Of a stretch of 64,000 nt of DNA, positions 50,933-60,709 are shown piece after piece (the first letter of the stretch is position 1; each line of letters begins with the position of its first letter). The notes beneath the pieces are model-generated. The model made no database searches. It had not been told where the DNA came from and worked only from the letters and a program-made list of their open reading frames with translations. The position numbers were made by a program, and so were the translations under genes. Source of the stretch: Mycolicibacterium chitae (GTDB lineage Bacteria; Actinomycetota; Actinomycetes; Mycobacteriales; Mycobacteriaceae); contig NZ_LR134355.1 of the NCBI RefSeq assembly GCF_900637205.1, positions 2,108,001 through 2,172,000 of the forward strand. Reading direction: 5' to 3'.

Positions 50933-51379
50933 ATGAGCGGCTACAAGACCGTGGTGGTCGGCACGGACGGCTCCGATTCGTCGCTGCGTGCTGTCGACCG
51001 GGCGGGCGCCCTCGCCGCGGGTCCGGACGCGAAGGTGATCATCGCGACCGCGTACTTCCCTTCGCAGGACGACACCCGGGCCTCGGACGTGCTCAAGGAC
51101 GAGGGCTACAAGACCGCCGGCAACGCCCCGATCTACGCCATCCTGCGGGAGGCCAAGGACCGGGCCAAGGCGGCCGGCGCCACCAACATCGAGGAGAAGG
51201 CCATCGTCGGCGCGCCCGTCGACGCGCTGGTCGAACTCTCCGAAGAGGTCAACGCCGACCTGTTGGTCATCGGCAACGTCGGCCTGAGCACGATCGCCGG
51301 CCGGTTGTTGGGCTCGGTGCCCGCCAACGTCGCCCGGCGGTCCAAGATCGACGTGCTGATCGTCCACACGACCAGCTAA
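50933..51379 (+). CDS. Universal stress protein (TB15.3-like)
   Basis: The 148-residue protein is a single-domain UspA-type protein: YKTVVVGTDGSDSSLRAVDRAGALA at the N-terminus, and the nucleotide-binding VIGNVGLSTIAGRLLGSVPANVARRSKIDVLIVH (G-2X-G-9X-GS pattern) at the C-terminus. The M. tuberculosis counterpart (Rv1636) binds cyclic AMP. The ATG at 50933 follows a good Shine-Dalgarno sequence. The next gene is convergent, 16 bases away. Confidence 0.95.
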   Translation: MSGYKTVVVGTDGSDSSLRAVDRAGALAAGPDAKVIIATAYFPSQDDTRASDVLKDEGYKTAGNAPIYAILREAKDRAKAAGATNIEEKAIVGAPVDALVELSEEVNADLLVIGNVGLSTIAGRLLGSVPANVARRSKIDVLIVHTTS

Positions 51380-51395
51380 GAGCTTCGCGACAGAA

Positions 51396-52073
51396 CTACC
51401 AGCCGCGCTCGCGCCATTCGCCCAGCTGTGGGCGTTCGGCGCCGAGCGTGGTGTCGTCTCCGTGACCGGGATAGACCACCGTCGAATCCGGATAGACGTC
51501 GAACACCCGGGTGCTGACGTCGTCGAGCAGTCGCTCGAAGTCCCCGGGCTGCCAGGTCTTGCCGACCCCGCCCGGGAAAAGGCAGTCCCCGCTGAACAAC
51601 TGCGGCACCCCGCCGACGGCGTCGCCGGTCAGCGCCAGGGCCACCGAGCCCGGGGTGTGGCCGCGCAGGTGGATCACGGCGAACTCGAGGTTGCCGACGG
51701 TGACGGTGTCGCCGTCGGCCAGGGTCCGGTCCGGGACCACGGGCAGCGGTTCGGTGTCGAGTTCATGCGCCGCGGTCGGTGCCCCGGTGGCCTTCGCCAC
51801 GGCCTCCAGCGCCTGCCAGTGGTCGAAGTGCTGGTGGCTGGTGACGATGAGGGAGACCTTCGGCGCGTGCTCGCCGATGACCTCCAGCAGCGTCTCGGCG
51901 TCGTTGGCGGCGTCGATGAGCAGCGTTTCGCCCGTGGCTGAACAGGTGATCAAGTAGGCGTTGTTGTCCATCGGACCCACGGAAACCTTGACAATGGTGG
52001 CGCCCGGCAGGTCGCGGCGGGCCCCGCTACCAGGCTCGACATGTCCGGTGTAGGTATCGGCGATGACGGTCAT
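51396..52073 (-). CDS. MBL-fold hydrolase, glyoxalase II-like
   Basis: The 225-residue protein has the metallo-beta-lactamase motif TSHQHFDHWQAL (HXHXDH), further metal His in LRGHTPGSV and YPGHGDDTTLG, and LFSGDCLFPGGVGKT. This matches the glyoxalase II subgroup that hydrolyses thioesters such as S-lactoyl-thiols. The ATG at 52073 is chosen because the frame before it has no conservation and TAACGT lies seven bases upstream as a leaderless -10 element. It is divergent from uvrA. Confidence 0.92.
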   Translation of the reverse strand: MTVIADTYTGHVEPGSGARRDLPGATIVKVSVGPMDNNAYLITCSATGETLLIDAANDAETLLEVIGEHAPKVSLIVTSHQHFDHWQALEAVAKATGAPTAAHELDTEPLPVVPDRTLADGDTVTVGNLEFAVIHLRGHTPGSVALALTGDAVGGVPQLFSGDCLFPGGVGKTWQPGDFERLLDDVSTRVFDVYPDSTVVYPGHGDDTTLGAERPQLGEWRERGW

Positions 52074-52080
52074 GTGGCCG

Positions 52081-52086
52081 ACGTTA
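52081..52086 (-). promoter_or_regulatory. -10 element for leaderless MBL gene
   Basis: On the minus strand TAACGT (52086-52081) is followed by seven bases and the ATG at 52073. Confidence 0.55.
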
Positions 52087-52130
52087 CAGGCCGGGTCCCC
52101 GGCCGGCGACCGCGTGTCGGTACCGGCGCA

Positions 52131-52136
52131 TAGCAT
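52131..52136 (+). promoter_or_regulatory. Possible -10 element for uvrA
   Basis: TAGCAT fits TANNNT and would start transcription near 52143, leaving a short leader with AGGAG near 52158, ten bases before the GTG start. Confidence 0.4.
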
Positions 52137-52171
52137 GGATCGCGACCTCGGAAAGTTAGGAGTGGGGCCGG

Positions 52172-55093
52172 GTGGCTGACCGCTTGATAGTCAAGGGTGC
52201 GCGCGAGCACAACCTTCGCAGCATCGACCTTGACCTGCCCCGTGACGCGCTGATCGTGTTCACCGGGTTGTCCGGGTCGGGGAAGTCCTCGCTGGCCTTC
52301 GACACGATCTTCGCCGAGGGGCAGCGCCGCTACGTCGAATCGTTGTCGGCCTACGCGCGGCAGTTCCTCGGCCAGATGGACAAGCCGGACGTCGACTTCA
52401 TCGAGGGGCTGTCCCCGGCGGTGTCGATCGACCAGAAGTCGACCAACCGCAACCCGCGCTCGACGGTGGGCACCATCACCGAGGTGTACGACTACCTGCG
52501 GCTGCTGTACGCGCGGGCCGGCACCCCGCACTGCCCGGTCTGCGAGGAGCGCATCGCGCGGCAGACCCCGCAGCAGATCGTGGATCAGGTGCTGGCCATG
52601 GACGAGGGGCTGCGGTTCCAGGTGCTGGCCCCGGTGGTGCGGACCCGCAAGGGTGAGTTCGTCGACCTCTTCGAGAAGCTCAACACCCAGGGCTACAGCC
52701 GGGTGCGCGTCGACGGCGTGGTGTATCCGCTGACCGAGCCGCCCAAGCTCAAGAAGCAGGAGAAGCACGACATCGAGGTCGTCGTCGACCGGCTGACGGT
52801 CAAGGCGAGCGCCAAGCAGCGGCTCACCGACTCGGTGGAGACGGCGCTGAACCTGGCCGACGGCATCGTCGTGCTCGAGTTCGTGGACCGCGACGACGAC
52901 CATCCGCACCGCGAGCAGCGGTTCTCCGAGAAGCTGGCCTGTCCCAACGGCCACGCGCTGGCCGTCGACGACCTCGAACCGCGGTCGTTCTCGTTCAACT
53001 CGCCCTACGGCGCGTGCCCGGAGTGTCTGGGGCTGGGCTTCCGCAAGGAGGTCGACCCCGACCTGGTGGTGCCCGACCCGGAGCTGACGTTGGCCGAGGG
53101 CGCGATCGCGCCGTGGTCGATCGGGCAGAGCGCGGAGTACTTCACCCGGATGATGTCGGGCCTCGGGGATGCCCTCGGGTTCGACGTGGACACCCCGTGG
53201 AACAAGCTGCCGGCCAAGGCGCGCAAGGCGTTGCTGGAGGGTTCCGATCAGCAGGTGCACGTGCGCTACAAGAACCGGTACGGCCGCACCCGTTCGTACT
53301 ACGCCGACTTCGAAGGCGTGATGGCCTACCTGCAGCGCCGCATGGAGCAGACCGACTCCGAGCAGACCAAGGAGCGCCTCGAGGGCTTCATGCGCGACAT
53401 CCCCTGCCCGGAATGCCAGGGCACCCGGCTCAAGCCGGAGATCCTGGCGGTCACCCTGGCCGCGGGGGACCGGGGCGCGAAGTCCATCGCCGAGGTCTGC
53501 GCGCTGTCGATCTCGGACTGCTCGGACTTCCTCAACGCGCTGACGCTGGGCCCGCGCGAACAGGCGATCGCCGGGCAGGTCCTCAAGGAGGTCCAGTCGC
53601 GGCTGGGCTTCCTGCTCGACGTGGGGCTGGAGTACCTGTCGCTGGAGCGCGCCGCGGGCACCTTGTCCGGCGGTGAGGCCCAGCGCATCCGGCTGGCCAC
53701 GCAGATCGGCTCGGGTCTGGTGGGCGTGCTCTACGTGCTCGACGAGCCCTCCATCGGCCTGCACCAACGGGACAACCGTCGGCTCATCGAAACCCTCACG
53801 CGCCTAAGGGAACTCGGCAACACGCTGATCGTCGTCGAACACGACGAGGACACCATCGCGCATTCCGACTGGGTGGTCGACATCGGCCCGGCCGCCGGCG
53901 AGCACGGCGGCACCGTCGTGCACAGCGGGCCCTACGCCGACCTGCTGAAGAATCCGGACTCCATCACCGGCGCCTACCTGGCCGGCCGGTTGAGCATCGA
54001 GATCCCCGAGATCCGTCGCCCGGTGGACCGCGCCCGGCAACTGAAGGTGGTCGGCGCGCGGGAACACAACCTCAAGGAGATCGAGGTGCCGTTCCCGCTG
54101 GGGGTGCTCACCTCGGTCACCGGCGTGTCCGGGTCGGGGAAGTCGACGCTGGTCAACGACATCCTGGCGGCGGTGCTGGCCAACAAGCTCAACGGGGCCC
54201 GCAACGTGCCCGGGCGGCACACCCGCGTCACCGGCCTCGACCACGTCGACAAGCTGGTCCGGGTCGACCAGTCGCCGATCGGGCGCACCCCGCGGTCCAA
54301 CCCGGCCACCTACACCGGGGTGTTCGACAAGATCCGGACCCTGTTCGCGGCCACCACCGAGGCCAAGGTGCGCGGCTATCAGCCGGGCCGGTTCTCGTTC
54401 AACGTCAAAGGTGGCCGCTGCGAGGCGTGTTCGGGCGACGGCACCATCAAGATCGAGATGAACTTCCTGCCCGACGTCTACGTGCCCTGCGAGGTATGCC
54501 ACGGCGCCCGGTACAACCGGGAGACCCTCGAGGTGCACTACAAGGGCAAGACCATCTCCCAGGTCCTGGACATGTCGATCGAGGACGCCGCGGAGTTCTT
54601 CGCACCGATCACCGGCATTCACCGCTACCTCAAGACCCTCGTCGACGTCGGCCTGGGGTACGTGCGGCTCGGTCAGCCGGCGCCGACGCTGTCCGGCGGT
54701 GAGGCGCAGCGCGTCAAGCTGGCCGCCGAACTGCAGAAGCGCTCGACCGGCCGCACGGTCTACATCCTCGACGAGCCCACCACGGGCCTGCACTTCGAGG
54801 ACATCCGCAAGTTGCTCAAGGTCATCAACGGCCTTGTGGACAAGGGGAACTCGGTCATCGTGATCGAACACAACCTGGACGTGATCAAGACCTCGGACTG
54901 GATCATCGACATGGGGCCCGAGGGCGGGGCCGGCGGCGGCACCGTGGTGGCGCAGGGCACCCCCGAGGACATCGCCGCGACCCCGGAGAGCTACACCGGG
55001 AAGTTCCTCGCCGAGGTGCTGACCGGACGCGCCCCCGCCGCGATCAAGGCCAAGCCCAAGCGCGCGCCCCGCAAGCGCAAGGTCAGCGCCTAA
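52172..55093 (+). CDS. uvrA: Excinuclease ABC subunit A
   Basis: UvrA is the dimeric ABC-type ATPase that finds bulky DNA lesions and loads UvrB. The 973-residue protein has Walker [11 protein letters not shown] near residue 33 and [10 protein letters not shown] near 652, and ABC signatures in [18 protein letters not shown] and [17 protein letters not shown]. Walker B segments are [13 protein letters not shown] and [12 protein letters not shown]. Zinc modules include CPVC, CPNGHAL with [14 protein letters not shown], and CEACSGDG with [12 protein letters not shown] at 52172 gives the expected [15 protein letters not shown] start. Its stop overlaps the convergent gene's stop. Confidence 0.98.
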   Translation: MADRLIVKGAREHNLRSIDLDLPRDALIVFTGLSGSGKSSLAFDTIFAEGQRRYVESLSAYARQFLGQMDKPDVDFIEGLSPAVSIDQKSTNRNPRSTVGTITEVYDYLRLLYARAGTPHCPVCEERIARQTPQQIVDQVLAMDEGLRFQVLAPVVRTRKGEFVDLFEKLNTQGYSRVRVDGVVYPLTEPPKLKKQEKHDIEVVVDRLTVKASAKQRLTDSVETALNLADGIVVLEFVDRDDDHPHREQRFSEKLACPNGHALAVDDLEPRSFSFNSPYGACPECLGLGFRKEVDPDLVVPDPELTLAEGAIAPWSIGQSAEYFTRMMSGLGDALGFDVDTPWNKLPAKARKALLEGSDQQVHVRYKNRYGRTRSYYADFEGVMAYLQRRMEQTDSEQTKERLEGFMRDIPCPECQGTRLKPEILAVTLAAGDRGAKSIAEVCALSISDCSDFLNALTLGPREQAIAGQVLKEVQSRLGFLLDVGLEYLSLERAAGTLSGGEAQRIRLATQIGSGLVGVLYVLDEPSIGLHQRDNRRLIETLTRLRELGNTLIVVEHDEDTIAHSDWVVDIGPAAGEHGGTVVHSGPYADLLKNPDSITGAYLAGRLSIEIPEIRRPVDRARQLKVVGAREHNLKEIEVPFPLGVLTSVTGVSGSGKSTLVNDILAAVLANKLNGARNVPGRHTRVTGLDHVDKLVRVDQSPIGRTPRSNPATYTGVFDKIRTLFAATTEAKVRGYQPGRFSFNVKGGRCEACSGDGTIKIEMNFLPDVYVPCEVCHGARYNRETLEVHYKGKTISQVLDMSIEDAAEFFAPITGIHRYLKTLVDVGLGYVRLGQPAPTLSGGEAQRVKLAAELQKRSTGRTVYILDEPTTGLHFEDIRKLLKVINGLVDKGNSVIVIEHNLDVIKTSDWIIDMGPEGGAGGGTVVAQGTPEDIAATPESYTGKFLAEVLTGRAPAAIKAKPKRAPRKRKVSA

Positions 55094-56268
55094 CCCGGGC
55101 CACCCTTCGACAGCGGCGAGGGGAACCGGGGCTTGACCCGCGTCCCGTCCAGCCACTCCGTCAGTTCGTCGGCCTTGCGCTGCAATGTTTTTCGCGCATC
55201 GCGGCTCAGATCGGACACGATCTGCAGGTCCACCCGGCCGCCGTCGTCGTGGCGCCAGCCGCCCACCACCCGCCCGTCGGCCCAGACCGTGGGGCCGGCG
55301 TTGCCGTTGCGGTCGAACACCTGATCGCGCAGTCCGTCGAGGTACCAGTCCCGGTCCACCCAGCCCATCGTCGTGACGTCCAGGCCCGGCAGCAACGCGC
55401 ACCACGGTTCGGCGTCGGGTTCGGGCTCCAGGTCGTCGGGCAGCGCCACGCCGGGGGTCCCGTGCAGATCCACCTGGACCGCCCCGACATCGGCGAGGGT
55501 GCGCCGCGCCCAGGTCAGCGTGTTGCCGAACCACCACTTGACGTCCTCGACGGTGGCCGGTCCGAAAGCACGCAGCCAGGTCCGCACCAGTTCGGTGCCG
55601 GCGGCGTCGGGGTCGGCGGCCTCGGGTGCGGCCGTGGCGGAGCCGCTCAACCACGCCGCGGTCGGCGCCCACAGGGGGCGGGAGACCGTCCAGCCGCCCC
55701 GGTTGGGGCCGCGCACGATCTCGCCGCGCGCCCCGAGCACCGTCAGCACCCGCGGCGACAACGGAGTCGGCCCGCCCCAACGCTTTCCGGGAGCGGGATC
55801 CCAATTGCCGGCCAGCTCCGGCAGCGCGGCGCGCAAATCGGCGGCGCCGGTGGGGCCGTGGGCATCGAGGTAGGCCAGCACCGCGGTGCGCGCGGCGGCG
55901 AGCCATTCCGCGCCGTCGGCGGCCACCCCGGCCTTCTGCACGTCGGCGATCAGCCGTCGGCTCTCGGCCTCGGCCACGCGGGTGCCGGCCACCGCCTGCA
56001 CGACGGGCCACCGGTCGGCGGTCACCAGCCACAGCGTGCGGCGCATCGCCAGCTGCTTGACCACCTCGCGTCGCGCATACAGGGCCTCGTCGAGGTCGGT
56101 GACCGTGAAGTCCGCGACCCGCGACCACAGCGACAGATACGGGGTGGCGGGGTCGGTCGCGTGCAGGCCCAGCACCGCATCGGTCACCTCGGACAGCGCG
56201 GCGGGGTAGGCCAAATGATGCCGGCGCCCGAGCCGGGCGCGCCGCTCGGCGACGGTAAATGTCCGCAC
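55090..56268 (-). CDS. Winged-helix (HTH_42/AlkZ-like) DNA-binding protein
   Basis: The 392-residue protein fits the HTH_42 family, which includes the DNA glycosylases YcaQ/AlkX and AlkZ that unhook interstrand crosslinks. The first domain includes [40 protein letters not shown], and later [14 protein letters not shown] and [47 protein letters not shown]. At the place of the catalytic QXQ or QXD this protein has HAT, so activity is uncertain. GTG at 56268 starts [12 protein letters not shown], where the conserved region begins. Its position beside uvrA suits a repair role. I recall a similar mycobacterial gene between uvrA and lysX only vaguely. Confidence 0.8.
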   Translation of the reverse strand: MRTFTVAERRARLGRRHHLAYPAALSEVTDAVLGLHATDPATPYLSLWSRVADFTVTDLDEALYARREVVKQLAMRRTLWLVTADRWPVVQAVAGTRVAEAESRRLIADVQKAGVAADGAEWLAAARTAVLAYLDAHGPTGAADLRAALPELAGNWDPAPGKRWGGPTPLSPRVLTVLGARGEIVRGPNRGGWTVSRPLWAPTAAWLSGSATAAPEAADPDAAGTELVRTWLRAFGPATVEDVKWWFGNTLTWARRTLADVGAVQVDLHGTPGVALPDDLEPEPDAEPWCALLPGLDVTTMGWVDRDWYLDGLRDQVFDRNGNAGPTVWADGRVVGGWRHDDGGRVDLQIVSDLSRDARKTLQRKADELTEWLDGTRVKPRFPSPLSKGGPG

Positions 56269-56272
56269 CGGT

Positions 56273-56566
56273 CTACGAGCTGTCCTTGTTCTTGTCGATG
56301 TCCGTGTTCGTGTCCTTGTCCATCGATTCCCGGATCTGGCGCAGCCGTTCGGCGGCGGCCCGCTCCCGGGACTCGTACTGCTCGGCCACTGAGCGGCCCT
56401 CCGGGGTCTCCTCGGCGAGTTCGGTGGCGCCGATCGCGGTGCCGTACCGCGTCTCGATCTTCTCCCGGACCGATTCGAACGTCGGCATCCCGGCGCTGTC
56501 GTAACCGGGATCGGGTGCCGGCTCGGGGACCGGCTGCGCCGCGGAAGGCTGCTGCTCATCGGGCAT
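56273..56566 (-). CDS. Small charged hypothetical protein
   Basis: The 97-residue protein is hydrophilic: a Pro/Gln-rich start (MPDEQQPSAAQPVPEPAPDP), a middle FESVREKIETRYGTAIGATELAEETPEGRSVAEQYESRERAAAERLRQIRESM, probably helical, and an Asp/Lys-rich tail. It likely corresponds to the small gene next to uvrA in M. tuberculosis (Rv1638A, from memory). Function is unknown. ATG at 56566 follows a leaderless-type -10 element (TACCGT, 56578-56573) by six bases. It ends four bases before the winged-helix gene. Confidence 0.78.
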   Translation of the reverse strand: MPDEQQPSAAQPVPEPAPDPGYDSAGMPTFESVREKIETRYGTAIGATELAEETPEGRSVAEQYESRERAAAERLRQIRESMDKDTNTDIDKNKDSS

Positions 56567-56572
56567 AGGGCC

Positions 56573-56578
56573 ACGGTA
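56573..56578 (-). promoter_or_regulatory. -10 element for leaderless small charged protein
   Basis: On the minus strand TACCGT (56578-56573) is followed by six bases and the ATG at 56566. Confidence 0.5.
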
Positions 56579-56674
56579 CCCGCCCGCAAGGTTGGGATCG
56601 GTAGCGATTTGCCCCGGATGTACTCGAGGCACGACGACGCCACGAGGGCGACGCACGAAGGAAGGGACACACAG

Positions 56675-57187
56675 ATGACGAAGAATCGGGTTCTGGCCGC
56701 CGGAGTCGGGATGTTCGCGGTGGCGGCGGCGCTGGTGGGTTGCTCCGACGACACGGGCAGCGAGCCGGCCGCGGCGAACGCGGAATCGGAGAGCACGGTG
56801 GTCGCCGGTGACGCGGAGGTGCGCACCGGCGGCAACACCGTGGTGAAGGTGGACGGCAACGACCTGCCCGGCCTTGATCTGAACTCGGTGACCTGCGTCA
56901 AGCAGGGCGGCAAGATCAACGTCGGCAGCGCGGCCATCGGCGGTCAACAGGGGCTGGGCATCGTCATGACCGACGAGGCCACGCCCAAGGTGGAGTCGCT
57001 CGGCATGGTGGTCGACGGCAGCGCCCTGGCCGTCAGTGAGGCGATGGGGATGAAGGTCGGTTCGGCCGAGGTCAGCGTCGACGGCGACACGTACACCATC
57101 ACCGGTGAAGCCAGCGGGGCCGACTTGAACAATCCGATGGCCGGACAGATCACCAAGCCGTTCACCGTCACGGTGAGCTGCAGCTGA
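56675..57187 (+). CDS. LpqH/19-kDa antigen family lipoprotein
   Basis: The 170-residue protein has a lipobox LVGC (Cys23), a Ser/Glu/Ala-rich linker, and the 19-kDa lipoprotein domain: TVVKVDGNDLPGLDLNSVTCVKQGGKINVGSAA, then GMKVGSAEVSVDGDTYTITGEASGADLNNPMAGQITKPFTVTVSCS. The two cysteines (VTCVKQ and VSCS) fit the conserved disulfide. LpqH-type proteins are surface lipoproteins recognised by TLR2. AAGGAAGG precedes the ATG. It may be lpqH itself or a paralogue. Confidence 0.9.
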   Translation: MTKNRVLAAGVGMFAVAAALVGCSDDTGSEPAAANAESESTVVAGDAEVRTGGNTVVKVDGNDLPGLDLNSVTCVKQGGKINVGSAAIGGQQGLGIVMTDEATPKVESLGMVVDGSALAVSEAMGMKVGSAEVSVDGDTYTITGEASGADLNNPMAGQITKPFTVTVSCS

Positions 57188-57200
57188 TCCCGGCTGGGAG

Positions 57201-57235
57201 CAAGCGGCGGGCGTCCCTGGCACGCCCGCCGCTTG
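57201..57235 (+). terminator. Terminator hairpin after the LpqH-type gene
   Basis: A perfect 14-bp stem (57201-57214 with 57222-57235) around the seven-base loop CCCTGGC lies 13 bases after the stop codon. It lacks a T-run, like many mycobacterial terminators. It separates this gene from the CHAT-TPR cluster. Confidence 0.75.
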
Positions 57236-57237
57236 CC

Positions 57238-57243
57238 TATGAT
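57238..57243 (+). promoter_or_regulatory. -10 element for the CHAT-TPR cluster
   Basis: TATGAT lies two bases after the terminator hairpin and eight bases before the GTG at 57252, so transcription would start at or next to the codon. GGGGGA in between could also act as a ribosome-binding site. Confidence 0.5.
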
Positions 57244-57251
57244 GGGGGACC

Positions 57252-58988
57252 GTGGCGATCGTCGAGGAGCTGGCCCGGGCCCGGCTCCTGGCATTGGCCT
57301 CCGAGGAGACGGCCGCCCACCAGCTACTGGTCTCGCTGATGCCCCGGATCGAGCAGGCCGACCGCGACGACTACGCCCTCGAGGTGTTCGCCCAACTCGG
57401 TGAGATGTACCTGGTGCGCAGCGCCTATGACGGAGTGATGGAGAGCATTCGGCGCCTCGAGGACTGCCTGGGCATCTACACCGCGATCCGCGCAGGCACC
57501 GGGCCCGAGGGCGCCGACCAGGTCACCATGACCGAGACCGAGATCGACGACATGCTCTGCCGCTACGGCCGACGCGCGCAGTTCCTCCGGGCCGGGCTGG
57601 CCGCCGCCCACGGCGACCACGACGAGGCCGCGGCCCAGCTCGACAACCTGGCCGAGAACGTCGACGGGCCAACCGAACTCGCCGACGAGCACCGCCGCCT
57701 GATCGACTACGCCCGTGTCCTGGTGGCCACGGGGCTGGGTGACGACGACCTGTACGCGCGGTCGGCGCCGCTGTGGGACGCCGTGGTCGAATCCCTGGCC
57801 AAGATCGGCCCGGCCGGTGCCGACGCCGAGGACGATCACCTGTTCGTCGCCGGCGCCCTGGGTTACGGCCGGTTCTGCGTGGAATCCGGTCGGCTCGACG
57901 AAGCGCAACCGTGGCTGCGCCGGGCCGAGGCCCGCGCGGAGGCCCGCGGCTGGGCGTTGGCCCGCGCGCGCACGCAGTTGGAACGCGCCGCCGCGTGCTG
58001 GTCGGCCGCCGAGTATGCCGAGACCCAGGACCTGGTCACCGAGGCCTATCCGGTGATCGCCGAGCACGCCCGCGCCCACGACGTGTCCCGCAGCTGGCTC
58101 TACTTCGGCCTGATCCGGTTGGGGATCGGACGGCTGCAGGAGGCCGACGAGTGCTGGGCACACGCGGAACGGCACTGGCGCGAGCTGGGCAAGCCGCTGC
58201 ACATCCACCGGATCCTGCTGCAGCGCAGCTGGCTTTCGCTGTTCCGCGGCGCCTTCGACGAGGCCACCGCGCTGGTGGCCGAGGCGCGGGAACTGCTCGA
58301 CTCCTCGCCGCGGCACAGCTGGCTGCAGTACGCCCGGCTGGACGCGCACCTGGGCAGCATCCTGCGGGCTCAGGCCCTGGCGGAGATGGGTTTCGACGGG
58401 CTGGGCCGGCCGGAGCAGAGCTGGCAGGAGGTCGAGGCCCGACACGCCGCCGGGAAGGGCGTGTTCAACTGCCGGCCCGGCAGCCCGAAGTACCTGCGCG
58501 GCATGGCTCTTTTGGAGCGTGCGGCCGATCTCAAGGTTCCCGCCGCGCTCGCGGTGGATTCGGTCCGCTACACCATTGCCAATGCCGGCGCCCGGATGCG
58601 TTGGGCCCGTACTGTTTCCGCGCCCATGCTGGCCGGGGCCTTCGCCGTCGCGTGGGAGGGGGACAACACCGAGCTGGTCTGCGAGCTGGTCGAATACCAC
58701 AGCGCCCGGGGAACCTTCAGCGCCGATCCGGTGGTGCAGACGGCCGAGGACTGGGCCGAGACGGCCACCGCCGCGATGCCGATCGAGGCCGAGTTGGCCC
58801 CCGAACTCGCGGTGGCCGCGGCCGCCCCGCCGGTGGATGCGGGCGGGCTGACCCGGCTGGGTCCGTTGCCGCCGTTGCGGATGGATCCGCAGACCGCGCC
58901 CATCCTGAGCCGCTACCGGGAACTGGCCCGTGGGCGCTACGGTCGCGACGTCACCGCTGCCGAGCCGGAATGGAGCACCTGGCCGTGA
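57252..58988 (+). CDS. TPR-like helical repeat protein, partner of the CHAT protease
   Basis: The 578-residue protein is mostly alpha-helical with repeated Ala- and Leu-rich pairs of helices (for example LDEAQPWLRRAEARAEARGWALARARTQLERAAACWSAAEYAETQDLV and RGAFDEATALVAEARELLDSS), the pattern of tetratricopeptide repeats. No membrane segment or catalytic motif is seen. The last 80 residues are Pro/Ala-rich and disordered. GTG at 57252 gives AIVEELARARLLAL. The stop overlaps the GTG of the CHAT gene (GTGA), so the two are co-translated. TPR partners usually regulate or present substrates to CHAT proteases. Confidence 0.72.
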   Translation: MAIVEELARARLLALASEETAAHQLLVSLMPRIEQADRDDYALEVFAQLGEMYLVRSAYDGVMESIRRLEDCLGIYTAIRAGTGPEGADQVTMTETEIDDMLCRYGRRAQFLRAGLAAAHGDHDEAAAQLDNLAENVDGPTELADEHRRLIDYARVLVATGLGDDDLYARSAPLWDAVVESLAKIGPAGADAEDDHLFVAGALGYGRFCVESGRLDEAQPWLRRAEARAEARGWALARARTQLERAAACWSAAEYAETQDLVTEAYPVIAEHARAHDVSRSWLYFGLIRLGIGRLQEADECWAHAERHWRELGKPLHIHRILLQRSWLSLFRGAFDEATALVAEARELLDSSPRHSWLQYARLDAHLGSILRAQALAEMGFDGLGRPEQSWQEVEARHAAGKGVFNCRPGSPKYLRGMALLERAADLKVPAALAVDSVRYTIANAGARMRWARTVSAPMLAGAFAVAWEGDNTELVCELVEYHSARGTFSADPVVQTAEDWAETATAAMPIEAELAPELAVAAAAPPVDAGGLTRLGPLPPLRMDPQTAPILSRYRELARGRYGRDVTAAEPEWSTWP

Positions 58989-60190
58989 CCGAGACCCTGG
59001 TGCTGCGCTTCGCCGACATGGGCATCGTCACCTACGCCGGCCTGCGGGTGGTGGGGCAGCCGGAGCGCTCGGTCAGCTGGGTCATCGAGGAGCCGGTGCT
59101 CGAGACGGTCGACGAAGCGCTGGATCTCGCGCTGCCGGATCCCCGGCCCGGCGAATCTACCGCGGAGGCCATCGAAAGGTCGCTGACCGCAGGGCCTTTC
59201 GCCGGGCCCAAGCCCGAGTTGAAGCTGGCGCGTGAGCTCGGGGCCCGGTTGATCGGGCCGGATGGCTGGGAGCTGCTGTCCGATTGCGTGGCCGCACCGC
59301 GCGCGGTGCTGTTCATCACGCCCAGCCCGCGGCTGGCGCGGGTGCCGTGGGGGCAGCTGGCCATGCCGGGCCTGCACAAGTTCCGGCTGATGGAGATGGT
59401 CGACGTGCTGATGGCGGTGCCGCCGAACATCGTGCACGCGCCGCGGGCCGCGACCAGTTGGTCCGAGCGCGCGGACGGCCCCGCGGTGGCCGTGCTCGAT
59501 CCGCGGATCCCGGGTCAGCGCCCGGACTCGGCGCTGGGTTCGGTGCTGGGCCGCCCTTCGCCGCAGACCGCGCTGGCCCGACATTTCGCGGAGCCGCTGG
59601 CCGCCGGGCAGGTGTTACCCGCGGCGGCGGCACCCGAGGAACTGTTCCGGCGCACCGACCTCGACCGGCACTGGCTGCGGCGGGCCTGCGCGGATGAGCC
59701 CGCCCGGCTGCTCTACGTCGGGCATGCCAGCGCCGCCGAAGGCGATGTGGGACACGCCGACCGGGCCGCCCTGCACCTGGCGGAGGACCGCGCGCTGACC
59801 GCGGCCGACATCATGGCCGCCGATCTGCCGGTCCCGCCGCGGGTCGCGCTGCTGGCCTGTGGCTCCGGGGGCGACTATCGCTTCGACGAGGCCACCGGCC
59901 TGGTGGCCGCGATGGTGCTCGGCGGTGCGCAACTGGTCACGGCGACCCTGTGGCCGCTGCCGACCACCGCCGGATATCGACGATTCGCCTCCGGCCCAAC
60001 GGATCCCACATTCGACCCGATGGCTGACGCCGTCGTCGGGGTGGACCTGGCCCACCGCGAGGACGAGGCGGGCCGAGCGGTCAACCGTTGGCAGCGGGCC
60101 CAGATGCGCCGCTGGCGCGACGGCGACCGCGCGGCGAGCCCCGTGTACTGGGCGGCGTTGGCCACCTTCGCCGTCGACGGCGCCCGCTGA
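58985..60190 (+). CDS. CHAT-domain caspase-like protease
   Basis: The 401-residue protein has a C-terminal CHAT domain with the caspase-type dyad: His247 in RLLYVGHASAAEGD and Cys292 in PPRVALLACGSGGDYRF, followed by GLVAAMVLGGAQLVTATLWPLPTTAG. The N-terminal 200 residues are an uncharacterised region (VLRFADMGIVTYAGLRVVG onward). CHAT proteases cleave specific proteins and act in bacterial defence or cell death systems, often with TPR partners. GTG at 58985 overlaps the TPR gene stop; an in-frame ATG at 58970 would add five residues. It meets the next minus-strand gene end to end. Confidence 0.85.
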   Translation: MTETLVLRFADMGIVTYAGLRVVGQPERSVSWVIEEPVLETVDEALDLALPDPRPGESTAEAIERSLTAGPFAGPKPELKLARELGARLIGPDGWELLSDCVAAPRAVLFITPSPRLARVPWGQLAMPGLHKFRLMEMVDVLMAVPPNIVHAPRAATSWSERADGPAVAVLDPRIPGQRPDSALGSVLGRPSPQTALARHFAEPLAAGQVLPAAAAPEELFRRTDLDRHWLRRACADEPARLLYVGHASAAEGDVGHADRAALHLAEDRALTAADIMAADLPVPPRVALLACGSGGDYRFDEATGLVAAMVLGGAQLVTATLWPLPTTAGYRRFASGPTDPTFDPMADAVVGVDLAHREDEAGRAVNRWQRAQMRRWRDGDRAASPVYWAALATFAVDGAR

Positions 60191-60191
60191 G

Positions 60192-60644
60192 TCAGGCCGG
60201 GGAGACGCACACCGCCACGGTGTTCTCGTCCCCGGGCCGGTAATAGGTGTCGATCACGTTGCCCGGGGCCACCTTTGCCAGCGCGGAGGCCGGGATCAAC
60301 GTCCGCTGCCGCACCGGGAACTGCCCGCCGCCGCGGCGCAGGACCATCAGGTCGAGTTCCACCTCGCGGTAGTCCTCCCGGGAACCGCCGGTGGCCCGCA
60401 TCCCGGTGATGATCCCGCGCGAGCGGGTGCCGGTGCGGATCAACGCCAGCTGCGCACCCGTCATCAGACCCTTGCGGACCAGCATGTGATCGAACTCGGC
60501 CACCAGCTCGGCCAGCGTGACCAGGCGCTCGTCGGCCTCGTCGTCCCGACATTCGGCACGGGCGTGGCGGCGCATCCCCCAGGCGGCGCCCAGGGCGCCC
60601 CCGCAGCACAGGCCCACGAGGATGAGCAGCACGGCGTCGGTCAT
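60192..60644 (-). CDS. Membrane-anchored small beta-domain protein in the CHAT cluster
   Basis: The 150-residue protein has one N-terminal membrane segment (AVLLILVGLCCGGALGAAWGM), a charged helix (DDEADERLVTLAELVAEFDHMLVRKG), and a C-terminal beta-rich domain with TGTRSRGIITGMRATGGSREDYREVELDLMVLRRGGGQFPVRQRTLIPASALAKVAPGNVIDTYYRPGDENTVAVCV. Such domains occur in many actinobacterial membrane proteins of unknown role. It is transcribed against the rest of the cluster, ending one base after the CHAT gene. Confidence 0.72.
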   Translation of the reverse strand: MTDAVLLILVGLCCGGALGAAWGMRRHARAECRDDEADERLVTLAELVAEFDHMLVRKGLMTGAQLALIRTGTRSRGIITGMRATGGSREDYREVELDLMVLRRGGGQFPVRQRTLIPASALAKVAPGNVIDTYYRPGDENTVAVCVSPA

Positions 60645-60696
60645 GACGGCAAGGGTCCCGCCGTCGGAGGGCTACCGAACCCAACTTCGGCGCCTC

Positions 60697-60702
60697 TATC
60701 CT
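60697..60702 (+). promoter_or_regulatory. -10 element for leaderless gene at 60710
   Basis: TATCCT is followed by seven bases and the ATG at 60710. It lies in the 65-base gap between divergent genes. Confidence 0.55.
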
Positions 60703-60709
60703 GGTTCCG

